Below are positions 17,854 through 25,510 of a stretch of DNA of 64,000 nt, in pieces. Each line of letters starts with the position of its first letter. The first letter of the stretch is position 1. Location: positions 2,232,001-2,296,000 of the forward strand of contig NZ_CP031423.1 of NCBI RefSeq assembly GCF_003991875.1. The letters run 5' to 3'. The DNA is from Microbacterium lemovicicum. Its GTDB lineage: Bacteria > Actinomycetota > Actinomycetes > Actinomycetales > Microbacteriaceae. A model generated the notes under the pieces. It had not been told where the DNA came from. It saw only the letters and a list, made by a program, of their open reading frames with translations, and made no database searches. The position numbers and the translations under genes were made by a program.

Positions 17854-19155
17854 TCAGAGCTTGTCGGCGGTCTGGCGCATGAGCGAGTGCTGGCGGCGGA
17901 CCTGCTCGATGGAGCGCCAGGGCTCGCGTTCGCCTTCGTACTCGCTGGAGAGGTACCCGGTGTAGCCGGCGTCCTTCAGTGCGCGGAGGACGGGTTCCCA
18001 CGGGATCTGCTGGTCTTCGAGCTGGTCGTCGATGTCGTGGAACTTGGCCTGGATGAATACGACGTGCTCGATGATGTCGAACACATCGGCCGGGTCCACG
18101 CCGATGCCGTCCAGGAACGCGGGGCGACGGCCGGGCAGCTCCCCCGGCTTCAGGGGGATGGGGCGGTCCTGGAAGATGCCGGTGTCCAGCAGGATCCCGA
18201 AGTGCTTCGTGCCCGTCCGCTTGATGAATTCGACGTACTCGTCCACGACTTCGTGCTTGATCGGGGTGGGGGAATGGATCTCGGGGCAGATGATCACGTC
18301 CAGCTCCTCCGCGAGGGGCAGGGATGCTTCGACGACCTCGGTCCAGATCGGGTGCGGCACGAGGTCGCTGGTCACGACGCCGATCTTGGGACGCACGAAC
18401 CGGAACCCGAGCCGCTTCGCGAGCCGCAGGTCGCGCTGCAGCGCGGCGGTGCCTTCGGCGACGGTCATGTCGCGGCCGTTCACCCCGCTGGAATGCAGGC
18501 GGGAGTCGATCCACGACCCGTAGTTCGTCGGCTCGAGGCCGTACTGGTCGAGGAGCCGGAACCACTCGTCGACCCACTCCTGCGACGGGTCGGGGTAGTT
18601 GGGCACGTGGCCTTCGCCGAGGATCTCGATCCCCGTCGCGCCGAGGTCGGCGATGCCGGCCATCGCCGTCTCGAGGTCGAGCACGGTGCCGTAGTCGGAC
18701 ATGAAGCTGTACAGCGACACCCCGTACTTGAAGGGCGCGCCGGATGCCTCGGGTGCGAGGGTGACGTTCTTGGTGACCTGGTAGCGGCTGGGCTGATGCT
18801 CCACCGGGATGTACGACATCCGCAGGCGCAGGTCGATCGACAGCTCATGGATGCCGTCGGGCAGGCCGCCCGCAAGGGGCACCGTGATGATCGCAGCATC
18901 CTCCAGCGGCCACCGCAGGTCGTCGCTCTCCCACAGCTCGGCGAGCGTGTGCGTCTCGCCCTGGAGGGTCCACAGCGGCACGTCGGGCTCGACGTCGACG
19001 ATCCCCGGGATGCTCACCCCGATCCCATCGATCAGGCTCGCCGCCATGCCGCGATAGGACGGCATACGCACACGGAACTGGAATCCCGTGATCTCACCGC
19101 CCTCCCGGACGTTGCGGAAACCGACGGATTGGATGAGGTCACGTTCGAGCAGCAT
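17854..19155 (-). CDS. DUF6379 + xylose-isomerase-like TIM barrel fusion (C-glycoside deglycosidase-like), paralogue 1
   Basis: 433 residues starting MLLERDLIQSVGFRNV; AAGGAA lies at good spacing before this ATG, so I reject a start 96 bases further upstream. Residues about 1-130 resemble DUF6379 (TGFQFRVRMPSYRG, LRLRMSYIP), and residues about 142-433 are a TIM barrel with ICPEIHSP (Glu), ILLDTGIF (Asp) and SSEYEG (Glu). At the place where paralogue 2 has the His of HVHAK, this protein has Gln (FIQAKFHDID), with a His three residues later. It is the first gene of the minus-strand operon running to 11285. Metal-dependent cleavage of a 3-keto C- or O-glycoside is the likely chemistry. Confidence 0.75.
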   Translation of the reverse strand: MLLERDLIQSVGFRNVREGGEITGFQFRVRMPSYRGMAASLIDGIGVSIPGIVDVEPDVPLWTLQGETHTLAELWESDDLRWPLEDAAIITVPLAGGLPDGIHELSIDLRLRMSYIPVEHQPSRYQVTKNVTLAPEASGAPFKYGVSLYSFMSDYGTVLDLETAMAGIADLGATGIEILGEGHVPNYPDPSQEWVDEWFRLLDQYGLEPTNYGSWIDSRLHSSGVNGRDMTVAEGTAALQRDLRLAKRLGFRFVRPKIGVVTSDLVPHPIWTEVVEASLPLAEELDVIICPEIHSPTPIKHEVVDEYVEFIKRTGTKHFGILLDTGIFQDRPIPLKPGELPGRRPAFLDGIGVDPADVFDIIEHVVFIQAKFHDIDDQLEDQQIPWEPVLRALKDAGYTGYLSSEYEGEREPWRSIEQVRRQHSLMRQTADKL

Positions 19156-19460
19156 CAGTGCTATTCCTTCGATCGGGCGATCACTCCCCGGGAGCACGGT
19201 CGTCGTGCGGGAAGCCGCTGTCGCCGCTCTCAGGTTATCGCTTTGCGTCACTTTCCGTCATAAGTCCACGTGATGTGCACATAACGGGTTTTGTTTCCGT
19301 CTCACCTTCTAATGCCCTGATCCGGCCCCGGCCCTCACTCTCTCTTGAGCCGGAAGGCGCTGATGGGCGGTGGCGCGTACGTTCCGCGCGGACGATCCGG
19401 CCGTTACAACGGGCATGCCGATGAATGGGATGCTGCGGCATCCGGTGCCAGGATGACACC
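19156..19460. promoter_or_regulatory. Divergent control region, fusion-protein operon / IclR gene
   Basis: 305 bases without a gene. It carries a perfect 10-base palindrome ATGTGCACAT (19273-19282), two direct CATAA words 21 bases apart (19259 and 19280) and the sequence GCACATAACGGG that resembles the site at 7643. Nearer the IclR gene lies the 16-base word repeated before pobA (19418-19433). Confidence 0.5.
19418..19433. promoter_or_regulatory. Operator candidate shared by the IclR gene and pobA (copy 1)
   Basis: CCGATGAATGGGATGC, identical to 20211-20226. It ends 27 bases before the IclR start, a position suited to autoregulation. Confidence 0.6.
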
Positions 19461-20201
19461 ATGGCGAACTCCCCCTCCGGCGACTCGATGACCGACCGCC
19501 TCGTGCGCGTGCTGGAGACCTTCACCCCGACCCGCACGGTGCAGACGTCGGCCGAGATCGGCCGCCGGGCGGGTCTTCCCAGCTCGTCGGCGCACCGCAT
19601 CGTGGCCGAGCTGGTCGATGCCGGGCTGCTCGAGCGGGACGAGAGCCGCGGCATCCGTGTCGGCATGCGGCTGTGGGAGCTCGCGACCCGATCATCGGGC
19701 GCGCTGCGGCTGCGCCAGGTCGCGCTGCCTTTCATGGAGCGCATCCAGGCGCGGGTGGGCGAGCACACCCAGCTCGCGATCCTCGAGCAGGACGAGGCCC
19801 TCTTCCTCGAGCGCCTCAGCCACCCCGACGCCGTCACGAACATCACGCGCGTCGCCGGCCGCCTGCCCCTCAACGCGTCGTCATCCGGACTCGTGCTGCT
19901 CGCGTACGCCGACCCCGAGGTGCGCGACCGCGTGCTGAGTGGGCGGCTGATCCCCCTCACCCCCGCGACGATCACCGATCCGGCGACGCTGCGTCGGACG
20001 CTAGGCGAGATCCGCCTGCAGGGGCACGTGGTCGCGCCGGGGTACATCGAAGACGTCTCCACAGGCCTCGCCGTGCCCGTCCGCAACGCGGCCGGAGCGG
20101 TCGTCGCCGCGCTCTCGGTCGTCCTCCCCCGCGATGCGCCGACCGAGTCCGCGCTGGCCGCGCTCCACCGCGCCGCCCGCGACATCGAGCGCGCGCTGTG
20201 A
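19461..20201 (+). CDS. IclR-family transcriptional regulator
   Basis: 246-residue IclR-type regulator. The N-terminal winged helix (LVRVLETFTPTRTVQTSAEI, GRRAGLPSSSAHRIVAELVD) binds DNA, and the C-terminal GAF-like effector domain shows NITRVAGRLPLNASSSGLVL and STGLAVPVRNAAG. ATG 19461 has AGGATG upstream. It sits 90 bases before pobA in the same direction. IclR members PobR, PcaR and PcaU control 4-hydroxybenzoate and protocatechuate genes, so this is a likely regulator of pobA, supported by a shared 16-base sequence before both genes. Confidence 0.88.
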   Translation: MANSPSGDSMTDRLVRVLETFTPTRTVQTSAEIGRRAGLPSSSAHRIVAELVDAGLLERDESRGIRVGMRLWELATRSSGALRLRQVALPFMERIQARVGEHTQLAILEQDEALFLERLSHPDAVTNITRVAGRLPLNASSSGLVLLAYADPEVRDRVLSGRLIPLTPATITDPATLRRTLGEIRLQGHVVAPGYIEDVSTGLAVPVRNAAGAVVAALSVVLPRDAPTESALAALHRAARDIERAL

Positions 20202-20210
20202 TCCCGGTTC

Positions 20211-20226
20211 CCGATGAATGGGATGC
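20211..20226. promoter_or_regulatory. Operator candidate shared by the IclR gene and pobA (copy 2)
   Basis: CCGATGAATGGGATGC, exact second copy of 19418-19433, lying 65 bases before the pobA start codon. Candidate IclR binding site. Confidence 0.6.
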
Positions 20227-20291
20227 CTCGGCCACGACCGGAGCGGACGTTCCAGACTGAGCCGCATCCCGGCCCCGTCGAAGGAGACGAC

Positions 20292-21479
20292 ATGACCACC
20301 CACGTCCGCACCCGCGTCGCGATCATCGGTGCCGGCCCCGCCGGCCTGCTCCTCTCGCACCTCCTCGCCGCCGACGGCATCGAGTCGGTCGTCATCGACC
20401 AGCGGTCGCGTGAGGAGATCGAGACGACCATCCGCGCCGGCATCCTCGAGCAGGGCACCGTGGATCTGCTCGTCGACTCGGGCGCCTCCGACCGTGTGCT
20501 GACCGTCGGCAACCGTCACGACGGCATCGAGCTGCGCTTCGAGGGCGAAGGCCACCGCATCGACTTCCCGTCGCTCGTCGGCCGCGCCGTCTGGCTCTAT
20601 CCGCAGCACGAGGTGCTCAAGGACCTCGTCGCGGCCCGCATCGCCGGCGGCCAGGACCTCCGCCTCGGCGTCACAGCGGAGCGCGTGGAGGATGCGACGA
20701 CCGACCATCCGCGCGTCATCGCCACCGGGCCCGACGGCGAGGAGCTCGTGATCGAGGCCGACTTCGTCGTCGGTGCGGACGGATCGCGCAGCGTCGCCCG
20801 CGCCGCCGTCACCGGCTCCTCCACCGGCGGCTACTTCCGCGAGTACCCCTTCGCATGGTTCGGCATCCTCTGCGAGGCGCCGCCAAGCTCCGAGGAGCTC
20901 ATCTACAGCCGCTCCGACGAGGGTTTCGCCCTCATCAGCCAGCGCAGCGCCACCGTGCAGCGCATGTACTTCCAGTGCGACGTCGACGACAACACCGAGC
21001 GCTACAGCGAGGCGCAGCTGTGGGACGAGCTGCAGAAGCGCGTGCCCGGAACGGAGCTGAAGCAGGGCACGATCTTCCAGCGCGACATCCTGCGCTTCCG
21101 GAGCTTCGTCGCCCACAAGGTGCTCGAGGGCCGCGTCGCCCTCATCGGCGACGCCGCGCACACCGTGCCGCCGACCGGCGCCAAGGGCATGAACCTGGCG
21201 ATCGCCGACGTCGTCGTCCTCACGGCGGCGCTGCGTGCGCTCTTGCTCGAGGGCGACGACCGGCTCGTGCAGGCCTTCCCCGAGACCGCACTGCAGCGCA
21301 TCTGGAAGGCGCAGCACTTCTCCTGGTGGATGACCTCGATGCTCCACGTCGCCCCCGGCGCGTCGGAGTTCGACCGCCTCCGCCAGATCGGCGAGCTGCG
21401 CAGCGTGGTGGAGTCCGAGGCCGGCAAGACCTACCTCGCCGAGGCGTACACCGGCTGGCCTCTCGCCGGTCGTTCCTGA
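20292..21479 (+). CDS. pobA: 4-hydroxybenzoate 3-monooxygenase
   Basis: 395 residues, the normal PobA size. The FAD site GAGPAG is at residues 13-18; RAGILEQGTVDLL (Arg48 region) and GDAAHTVPPTGAKGMNLAI are the FAD/NADPH and flavin-contact motifs of p-hydroxybenzoate hydroxylase. It hydroxylates 4-hydroxybenzoate to protocatechuate with NAD(P)H and O2 in the cytoplasm. GAAGGAG precedes the ATG at 20292, so a start 78 bases upstream is rejected. No ring-cleavage genes are in the window, so protocatechuate must be handled by genes elsewhere. Confidence 0.93.
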   Translation: MTTHVRTRVAIIGAGPAGLLLSHLLAADGIESVVIDQRSREEIETTIRAGILEQGTVDLLVDSGASDRVLTVGNRHDGIELRFEGEGHRIDFPSLVGRAVWLYPQHEVLKDLVAARIAGGQDLRLGVTAERVEDATTDHPRVIATGPDGEELVIEADFVVGADGSRSVARAAVTGSSTGGYFREYPFAWFGILCEAPPSSEELIYSRSDEGFALISQRSATVQRMYFQCDVDDNTERYSEAQLWDELQKRVPGTELKQGTIFQRDILRFRSFVAHKVLEGRVALIGDAAHTVPPTGAKGMNLAIADVVVLTAALRALLLEGDDRLVQAFPETALQRIWKAQHFSWWMTSMLHVAPGASEFDRLRQIGELRSVVESEAGKTYLAEAYTGWPLAGRS

Positions 21480-21550
21480 CGGAGATCCCCCTCGCGACGG
21501 AGGCGTCGCGGATGAGGTGTGCGTAGCGTCGAACGGGAAGGGAGAGACCC

Positions 21551-21790
21551 GTGACCCCATCTCCACCCACGCCATCGCCGAAGAGCGAGTCCCAGATCTC
21601 GGTCTGGTACTTCGTCGGCGCCACCTTCGTCTTCGCCGCGCCCGTGATCTTCCTGCCGGATGCGGACTTCTGGGTGCGCATCGTCAGCATCGCCCTCGGG
21701 CTCGTGCTGATGGTCGCCGGCGGCTTCCAGCTCCGACGTGAGCTGACCGCGCGTCGTGACCGCCGCGAGGGCCCGCCGAGCAGCGCCTGA
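21551..21790 (+). CDS. Small two-helix membrane protein, unknown function
   Basis: 79 residues from a GTG with GGGAGAG upstream. A Pro/Ser-rich N-tail is followed by two hydrophobic segments (VWYFVGATFVFAAPVIFL and VRIVSIALGLVLMVAGGF) and a basic C-tail rich in Arg. I do not recognise the family; similar short proteins are frequent in Microbacteriaceae. It stands alone between pobA and a minus-strand terminator. Confidence 0.65.
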   Translation: MTPSPPTPSPKSESQISVWYFVGATFVFAAPVIFLPDADFWVRIVSIALGLVLMVAGGFQLRRELTARRDRREGPPSSA

Positions 21791-21805
21791 CCCGCCGCGG
21801 GCACG

Positions 21806-21838
21806 AAAAAGCCCCGACCGTTACCACGCGGCCGGGGC
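21806..21838 (-). terminator. Rho-independent terminator facing the M23 peptidase gene
   Basis: Read on the minus strand: GCCCCGGCCG, 8-base loop, CGGTCGGGGC, then TTTTTCG. Ten paired bases with one G-U pair. It would end transcription of the M23 lipoprotein gene, about 140 bases past its stop. Confidence 0.75.
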
Positions 21839-21978
21839 GAGACGGATGAGAAATCCGCCTATCGGGATCTAGTCTACATGCGTCGGCCGGTTCTCGGTTG
21901 CCTCGGCCGGTTCCCGCTCGCCGAGCGGGCGAAGCGAGGCGAAGCGCCCCCCGACGCTCCGCCCCGCTCCTCCGCCCC

Positions 21979-23271
21979 TCACCCCAGCCGCACCACCGTG
22001 CGGTCCAGGGGCAGCTCGTTCGTCCGGTCGCTCGGGTCGATCTTGTCGAACGGCAGCTGGCCGGTCGGCTGCAAGCCCAGGTCGTCGTCCCAGATCCGGT
22101 CCGGCACCGACCCGAGCAGTGTGAAGGAGTCGAACACGTAGGGCACGCTGTCGGTCGGGAAGAACGTCGGCTCGGTTTGCAGCTGGAAGTGCAGGTGCGG
22201 CGTGGTCGAGTTGCCGCTGCTGCCGATCAGCCCCAGCTCCTGTCCGGCCTCGACGGTGTCGCCCACCTTGACCTTCACCGATCCGGGATCCATGTGTCCG
22301 TACAGCAGGTACCGGCCGGGCGCGATCTCGACCACCACGTGGTTGCCGACCGTCTCGATGATCGGCGGGACGGTGGGCGGCTCGGGTGCGGCATCCGTGT
22401 TCTGGAATTCGTCGACGGCCCGCACGACGGTTCCGGATGCCGCGGCCACGATCGGCTGGCGATACGAGAAGTAGCTCGACAGCTGGCTCGGATCCCCCTC
22501 CCACGTCGTGCCGTTCTCGTCGACCTTGAAGAAGTCGATCGCGAAGCGCTGAGGGGCGAGCCCGACGCCGTTCACCGGCAGGAAGCCGTTCCGGTGGTGG
22601 GTGTAATTGCTGCAGCATCCCTCGCTCATGTACCAGTCGCCGGCCGCGACGGGCGAGCCCACCACCGCCGCCTGCTCGTCGCTGACGGCGACGGTGGTCA
22701 GGAGGTAGGGAGCGCTCTGCCCTGAGCCGTCCGGCCGCACCACCTCTCCGTCCGTGCGGTGCTGCAGACGCGTGGGCACGGCGTCGGGGTCGACGGCCAC
22801 GTCGATCCACGCGATCCAGGTCTGCGCCGATCCGATCTCGACGGGTCCGGTCGCGTCGACACCCTCCGACGACGCTCCGAGACGGGTGATCGAGCGCTGG
22901 ATGGCGTCGGGCCCGATCGTGAGCAGGGTGTCGCCGGAGTCGGGATCGAGCACCTCGAGCGTGGAGACGGCGTAGGTGATCGGGGCGGCGTTGGTCAGCA
23001 GCAGCTCGTACGCGAGATGCACCTTCCCGTCACTCGCGAGCACCGGCGCCGGCGTGGTGGTCGGCTGGGCGATGAGCGCCGTGAAGCCGGTGTCGGGCGT
23101 CAGGTCTTCTCCATCGGCGACCGCCGGCCCACTCGGGGCGGACGTGGGCGACGGGCTCGTCGACGCGGCCGGAGCCGTCGGCGCGGTGCACGCGGAAAGC
23201 ATCAGTGCGGCGGCGAGCGCCGCACCGGCCGCCGAAGCGAAGCGAGATCGGCGAGAGCGGATGCTGCGCAT
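21979..23271 (-). CDS. M23-family peptidase-like lipoprotein
   Basis: 430 residues. AGGAGA precedes the ATG at 23271, and the basic N-terminus plus LMLSAC lipobox (Cys28) predicts a surface lipoprotein. A Ser/Thr/Pro linker leads to a domain of unknown role, then an M23 (LytM) module: QRFAIDF, YGHMDPGS and PHLHFQL. The usual first zinc ligand in HxxxD is Arg here (R-F-A-I-D), so metal binding may be altered. Family members cut peptidoglycan cross-bridges or regulate amidases. A longer open frame into the upstream gene is not real. Confidence 0.85.
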   Translation of the reverse strand: MRSIRSRRSRFASAAGAALAAALMLSACTAPTAPAASTSPSPTSAPSGPAVADGEDLTPDTGFTALIAQPTTTPAPVLASDGKVHLAYELLLTNAAPITYAVSTLEVLDPDSGDTLLTIGPDAIQRSITRLGASSEGVDATGPVEIGSAQTWIAWIDVAVDPDAVPTRLQHRTDGEVVRPDGSGQSAPYLLTTVAVSDEQAAVVGSPVAAGDWYMSEGCCSNYTHHRNGFLPVNGVGLAPQRFAIDFFKVDENGTTWEGDPSQLSSYFSYRQPIVAAASGTVVRAVDEFQNTDAAPEPPTVPPIIETVGNHVVVEIAPGRYLLYGHMDPGSVKVKVGDTVEAGQELGLIGSSGNSTTPHLHFQLQTEPTFFPTDSVPYVFDSFTLLGSVPDRIWDDDLGLQPTGQLPFDKIDPSDRTNELPLDRTVVRLG

Positions 23272-23633
23272 GACGTCTCCTGGGTGTCGGGCCCGTCGAC
23301 GACGCGCCAATGGCTGGGGTCTTCGCGCACACCGCGCCGTTCCCCTGCCTCCACTGTCGTCGACCGCTCCACTCCTCACCATGGACCCACGTCCCGTCCT
23401 CCACGACCTCCCACCCATCGCCGGTGGCACCCCCCTCCGCTGGGCGAGCGCAGCGAGCCGCCCGCCGCCCGCCACCCGTGCCCGTCCCGCCCGGCCGGTC
23501 CACGCTGGCACCCCCCTCCGCCGGGCGAGCGCAGCGAGCCGCCCGCCGCCCGCCGGTCCACGCTGGCACCTGCTCCGTCGAGCGAGCGGAACGGGCCGCG
23601 ACACCTGTCGTCCCTCGCGACCGACCACACTCC
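23272..23633. other. Intergenic region with tandem duplication
   Basis: 362 bases with no gene I can support on either strand. The main content is the duplicated 48-base segment listed separately. Confidence 0.6.
23426..23554. repeat. Direct repeat, 48-base unit at 81-base spacing
   Basis: Two nearly identical copies (23426-23473 and 23507-23554) begin GGCACCCCCCTCCGC and contain GGGCGAGCGCAGCGAGCC. A third, partial and diverged copy follows near 23563. They lie between two minus-strand genes. Confidence 0.75.
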
Positions 23634-24722
23634 TCACAGCAGATACGCATCCACGAACAGCGGCCCCCGCACCTCCCTCAGCACGTCCAGCAGCTTCCCC
23701 ATCGACGCCCGGTTCCAGCTCGCGAGCTGCAGGTCGTACGGCCCGAGCTTCTCGAGCTTGCCGGTGCGCAGGCGGATCACCTCCCATCCGGCCCGGCGCA
23801 GCATCCGGTCCTTCTTCCTGTCGGTCTCGGTGCGCGTGCCGACGTGCTCCAGCCCGAACCTGCCGGTGCTGTCGTACTCGATCGCGACCCGCAGCTCGGG
23901 CAGCAGGATGTCGGGCCACACCTCGAGATGCCGGAAGAACGGCTGGCCGGTGCGGACGGCGTTCAGTCCCGGCGTCACCCCCAGCGCGCCGAAGACGTCC
24001 CCACGCAGCCGACCCTCGACGGCCGACGCGGGTATCGGCGCGCACACCGACACGAACGGCTCGCCGACCGGCAGCGGCGGGGTCTTCGCACACAAGGCCG
24101 GCGCCGGCTTCTTCGGCCGCGGCGCCCGCGCGGGGCGGGCCCGGACTGCCGCGTTTCCCGCAGCCGCCGCATCTCCCATACCCGCCGCACCTCCCATAGC
24201 CGCCGGACCTCCCGCAGCCGACGCTCCACCCGCACCCGCCGCACCTTCCGGACCTGCCGCACCTCGCGCACCCGAAGCTCCACCCGCACCTCCCGAACCC
24301 ACCGCACCTCGCGCACCCGAAGCTCCACCTGAACTGCCCGCGTCGCGCACAGCGCCAGGCGCTGGACCGCCTCGCTCCAGACCGCCGAGCACCTCCCCCG
24401 GCCACCTCATCGGTGCGGGGCGCGCGGTTGCGGTGCAGTCCGGGCACCACGCCGACTTCCGCCGCTCCCGGCCGGGACGCATCCGCTGCTCCGTCGGCGT
24501 CGCGGCGAAGCGGTGCCCGGCCGCGCACTCCCAGAGCAGCAGCACGTCGGCCGCCGGCGGGATCTGCGTCAGCGTGATCCCAGCGTTGAGGTCGGGGTGG
24601 TACTGCCGGATCAGCTGCGGATAGGACGCCCACGCCTCGCGATACTCGCCGATCTCATAGGGCACGTCGCGCCCGCGCGAGAAGCGCCGCCGCGCCCACC
24701 AGTCCTCGACCCGCTCCGCCAT
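23634..24722 (-). CDS. Zinc-ribbon protein with restriction-endonuclease-like C-terminal domain
   Basis: 362 residues. The N-terminal quarter has a treble-clef/zinc-ribbon pattern (WECAAGHRF then WCPDC). A Gly/Ala-rich linker of about 90 residues built from GGASGARGA-like repeats follows. The C-terminal part PDILLPELRVAIEYDSTG, DRKKDRMLRRAGWEVIRLRT has the Asp...Glu...Lys layout of DUF559/Vsr-like nuclease folds. The start MAERVEDWW is preferred; the longer frame runs through intergenic repeats. Similar proteins are common in this family of bacteria but their role is not known to me. Confidence 0.7.
   Translation of the reverse strand: MAERVEDWWARRRFSRGRDVPYEIGEYREAWASYPQLIRQYHPDLNAGITLTQIPPAADVLLLWECAAGHRFAATPTEQRMRPGRERRKSAWCPDCTATARPAPMRWPGEVLGGLERGGPAPGAVRDAGSSGGASGARGAVGSGGAGGASGARGAAGPEGAAGAGGASAAGGPAAMGGAAGMGDAAAAGNAAVRARPARAPRPKKPAPALCAKTPPLPVGEPFVSVCAPIPASAVEGRLRGDVFGALGVTPGLNAVRTGQPFFRHLEVWPDILLPELRVAIEYDSTGRFGLEHVGTRTETDRKKDRMLRRAGWEVIRLRTGKLEKLGPYDLQLASWNRASMGKLLDVLREVRGPLFVDAYLL
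24257..24329. repeat. In-frame direct repeat in the zinc-ribbon protein linker
   Basis: Two exact 28-base copies (24257-24284 and 24302-24329) spaced 45 bases apart, i.e. 15 codons, in the Gly/Ala-rich linker. The surrounding 200 bases are degenerate versions of the same unit. Confidence 0.7.
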
Positions 24723-24761
24723 GCCCCGCACGGTACCGGGAGCCACCCCCACGCCGACCGA

Positions 24762-24835
24762 TCCGGAGGAGATGTGCCGAACGGGAGGAGGATGCCGCAG
24801 CATCCGCCCTCCGGATCACCACACCTCCTCCCGGA
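24762..24835. repeat. REP-like imperfect palindrome, copy 1
   Basis: Centred on a perfect inverted repeat GGATGC-CGCA-GCATCC (24790-24805), with outer arms TCCGGAGGAGATGTG and CACACCTCCTCCCGGA. The whole unit can fold into one long hairpin. Confidence 0.75.
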
Positions 24836-24908
24836 CTGCCCGCACTCGCACGCGTTGGCACGCGTTGGCACGCCACCCCCACCCGCACTCCACCCCCACG
24901 CTGACCGA

Positions 24909-24982
24909 TCTGGAGGAGATGTGCCGAACGGGAGGAGGATGCCGCAGCATCCGCCCCCCGGATCACCACAACTCCTCCCGGA
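24909..24982. repeat. REP-like imperfect palindrome, copy 2
   Basis: Same 74-base element as 24762-24835 with only a few substitutions, 147 bases downstream in the same orientation; the flanking CCACCCCCACG is also duplicated. Confidence 0.75.
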
Positions 24983-25090
24983 CGGCACGCAAACCGCACG
25001 CACCGCACGCACCGGCACGCACCCGCACGCTACGGACGCACCCGCACGCACCCCCACCGCACGCCGAGAACGCGAAGCTACCCTCGAGGG

Positions 25091-25510
25091 ATGAGCCTCC
25101 CCCGCACGATCGCCCGCTGCCTGCTCGGCGCGGCCCTCGTCTTCACCGGCACCGGACACCTCACGTTCCTCCGCGAGGAGTTCGTCGCCCAGGTTCCGGC
25201 ATGGCTGCCGCTCCCGGTGGATGTGACGGTTCTGGCATCCGGCGTCGTCGAGGTCGCCCTCGGACTCGCGCTCATCTTCCTCGTCCGCTACCGGGTCGCG
25301 GTCGGCTGGCTCACCGCCGCGTTCTTCGTCGCGATCTTCCCCGGCAACATCGAGCAGTTCGTGCGGGGCACCGACGCGTTCGGTCTCGACTCCGACCTCG
25401 CGCGCGGCATCCGCCTGATCTTCCAGCCTGTGCTGGTGATCTGGGCACTGTGGTCGACGGGCGCGTGGAAGGCCTGGCGCGAGCGTCGCCGCCGCACCGC
25501 CCTCAGTTGA
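25091..25510 (+). CDS. DoxX-like integral membrane protein
   Basis: 139 residues with four hydrophobic segments (RCLLGAALVFTGTGHLTF, DVTVLASGVVEVALGLALIF, VGWLTAAFFVAIFPGN, IFQPVLVIWALW). The pattern GTGHLTF near the N-terminus and NIEQFVRG after helix 3 recall DoxX/DoxD-type small membrane proteins. Role unknown; such proteins are linked to redox stress in some bacteria. Its last 8 bases overlap the convergent arr gene. Confidence 0.8.
   Translation: MSLPRTIARCLLGAALVFTGTGHLTFLREEFVAQVPAWLPLPVDVTVLASGVVEVALGLALIFLVRYRVAVGWLTAAFFVAIFPGNIEQFVRGTDAFGLDSDLARGIRLIFQPVLVIWALWSTGAWKAWRERRRRTALS

Larger units (their letters stand above)
24723..25090. other. Intergenic region with two cruciform repeats and a GCACGC-rich tract
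   Basis: 368 bases between divergent genes. It holds two copies of a 74-base imperfect palindrome and then, from about 24985 to 25060, a simple tract made of GCACGCACC-like units. No credible reading frame. Confidence 0.65.

Noticed and set aside
21800..21860. Hairpin-rich stretch checked for a tRNA or riboswitch
   Set aside because: It is explained by a simple terminator on the minus strand plus a short CGGAT/ATCCG stem.
21979..24633. Very long minus-strand open frame (884 codons) joining the M23 gene to upstream DNA
   Set aside because: It only reads through the intergenic repeats and an out-of-frame part of the zinc-ribbon gene; the signal peptide and AGGAGA mark the true start at 23271.
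23426..24982. Repeats that might look like a CRISPR array
   Set aside because: Only two or three copies of unequal elements with no regular spacers and no cas genes.
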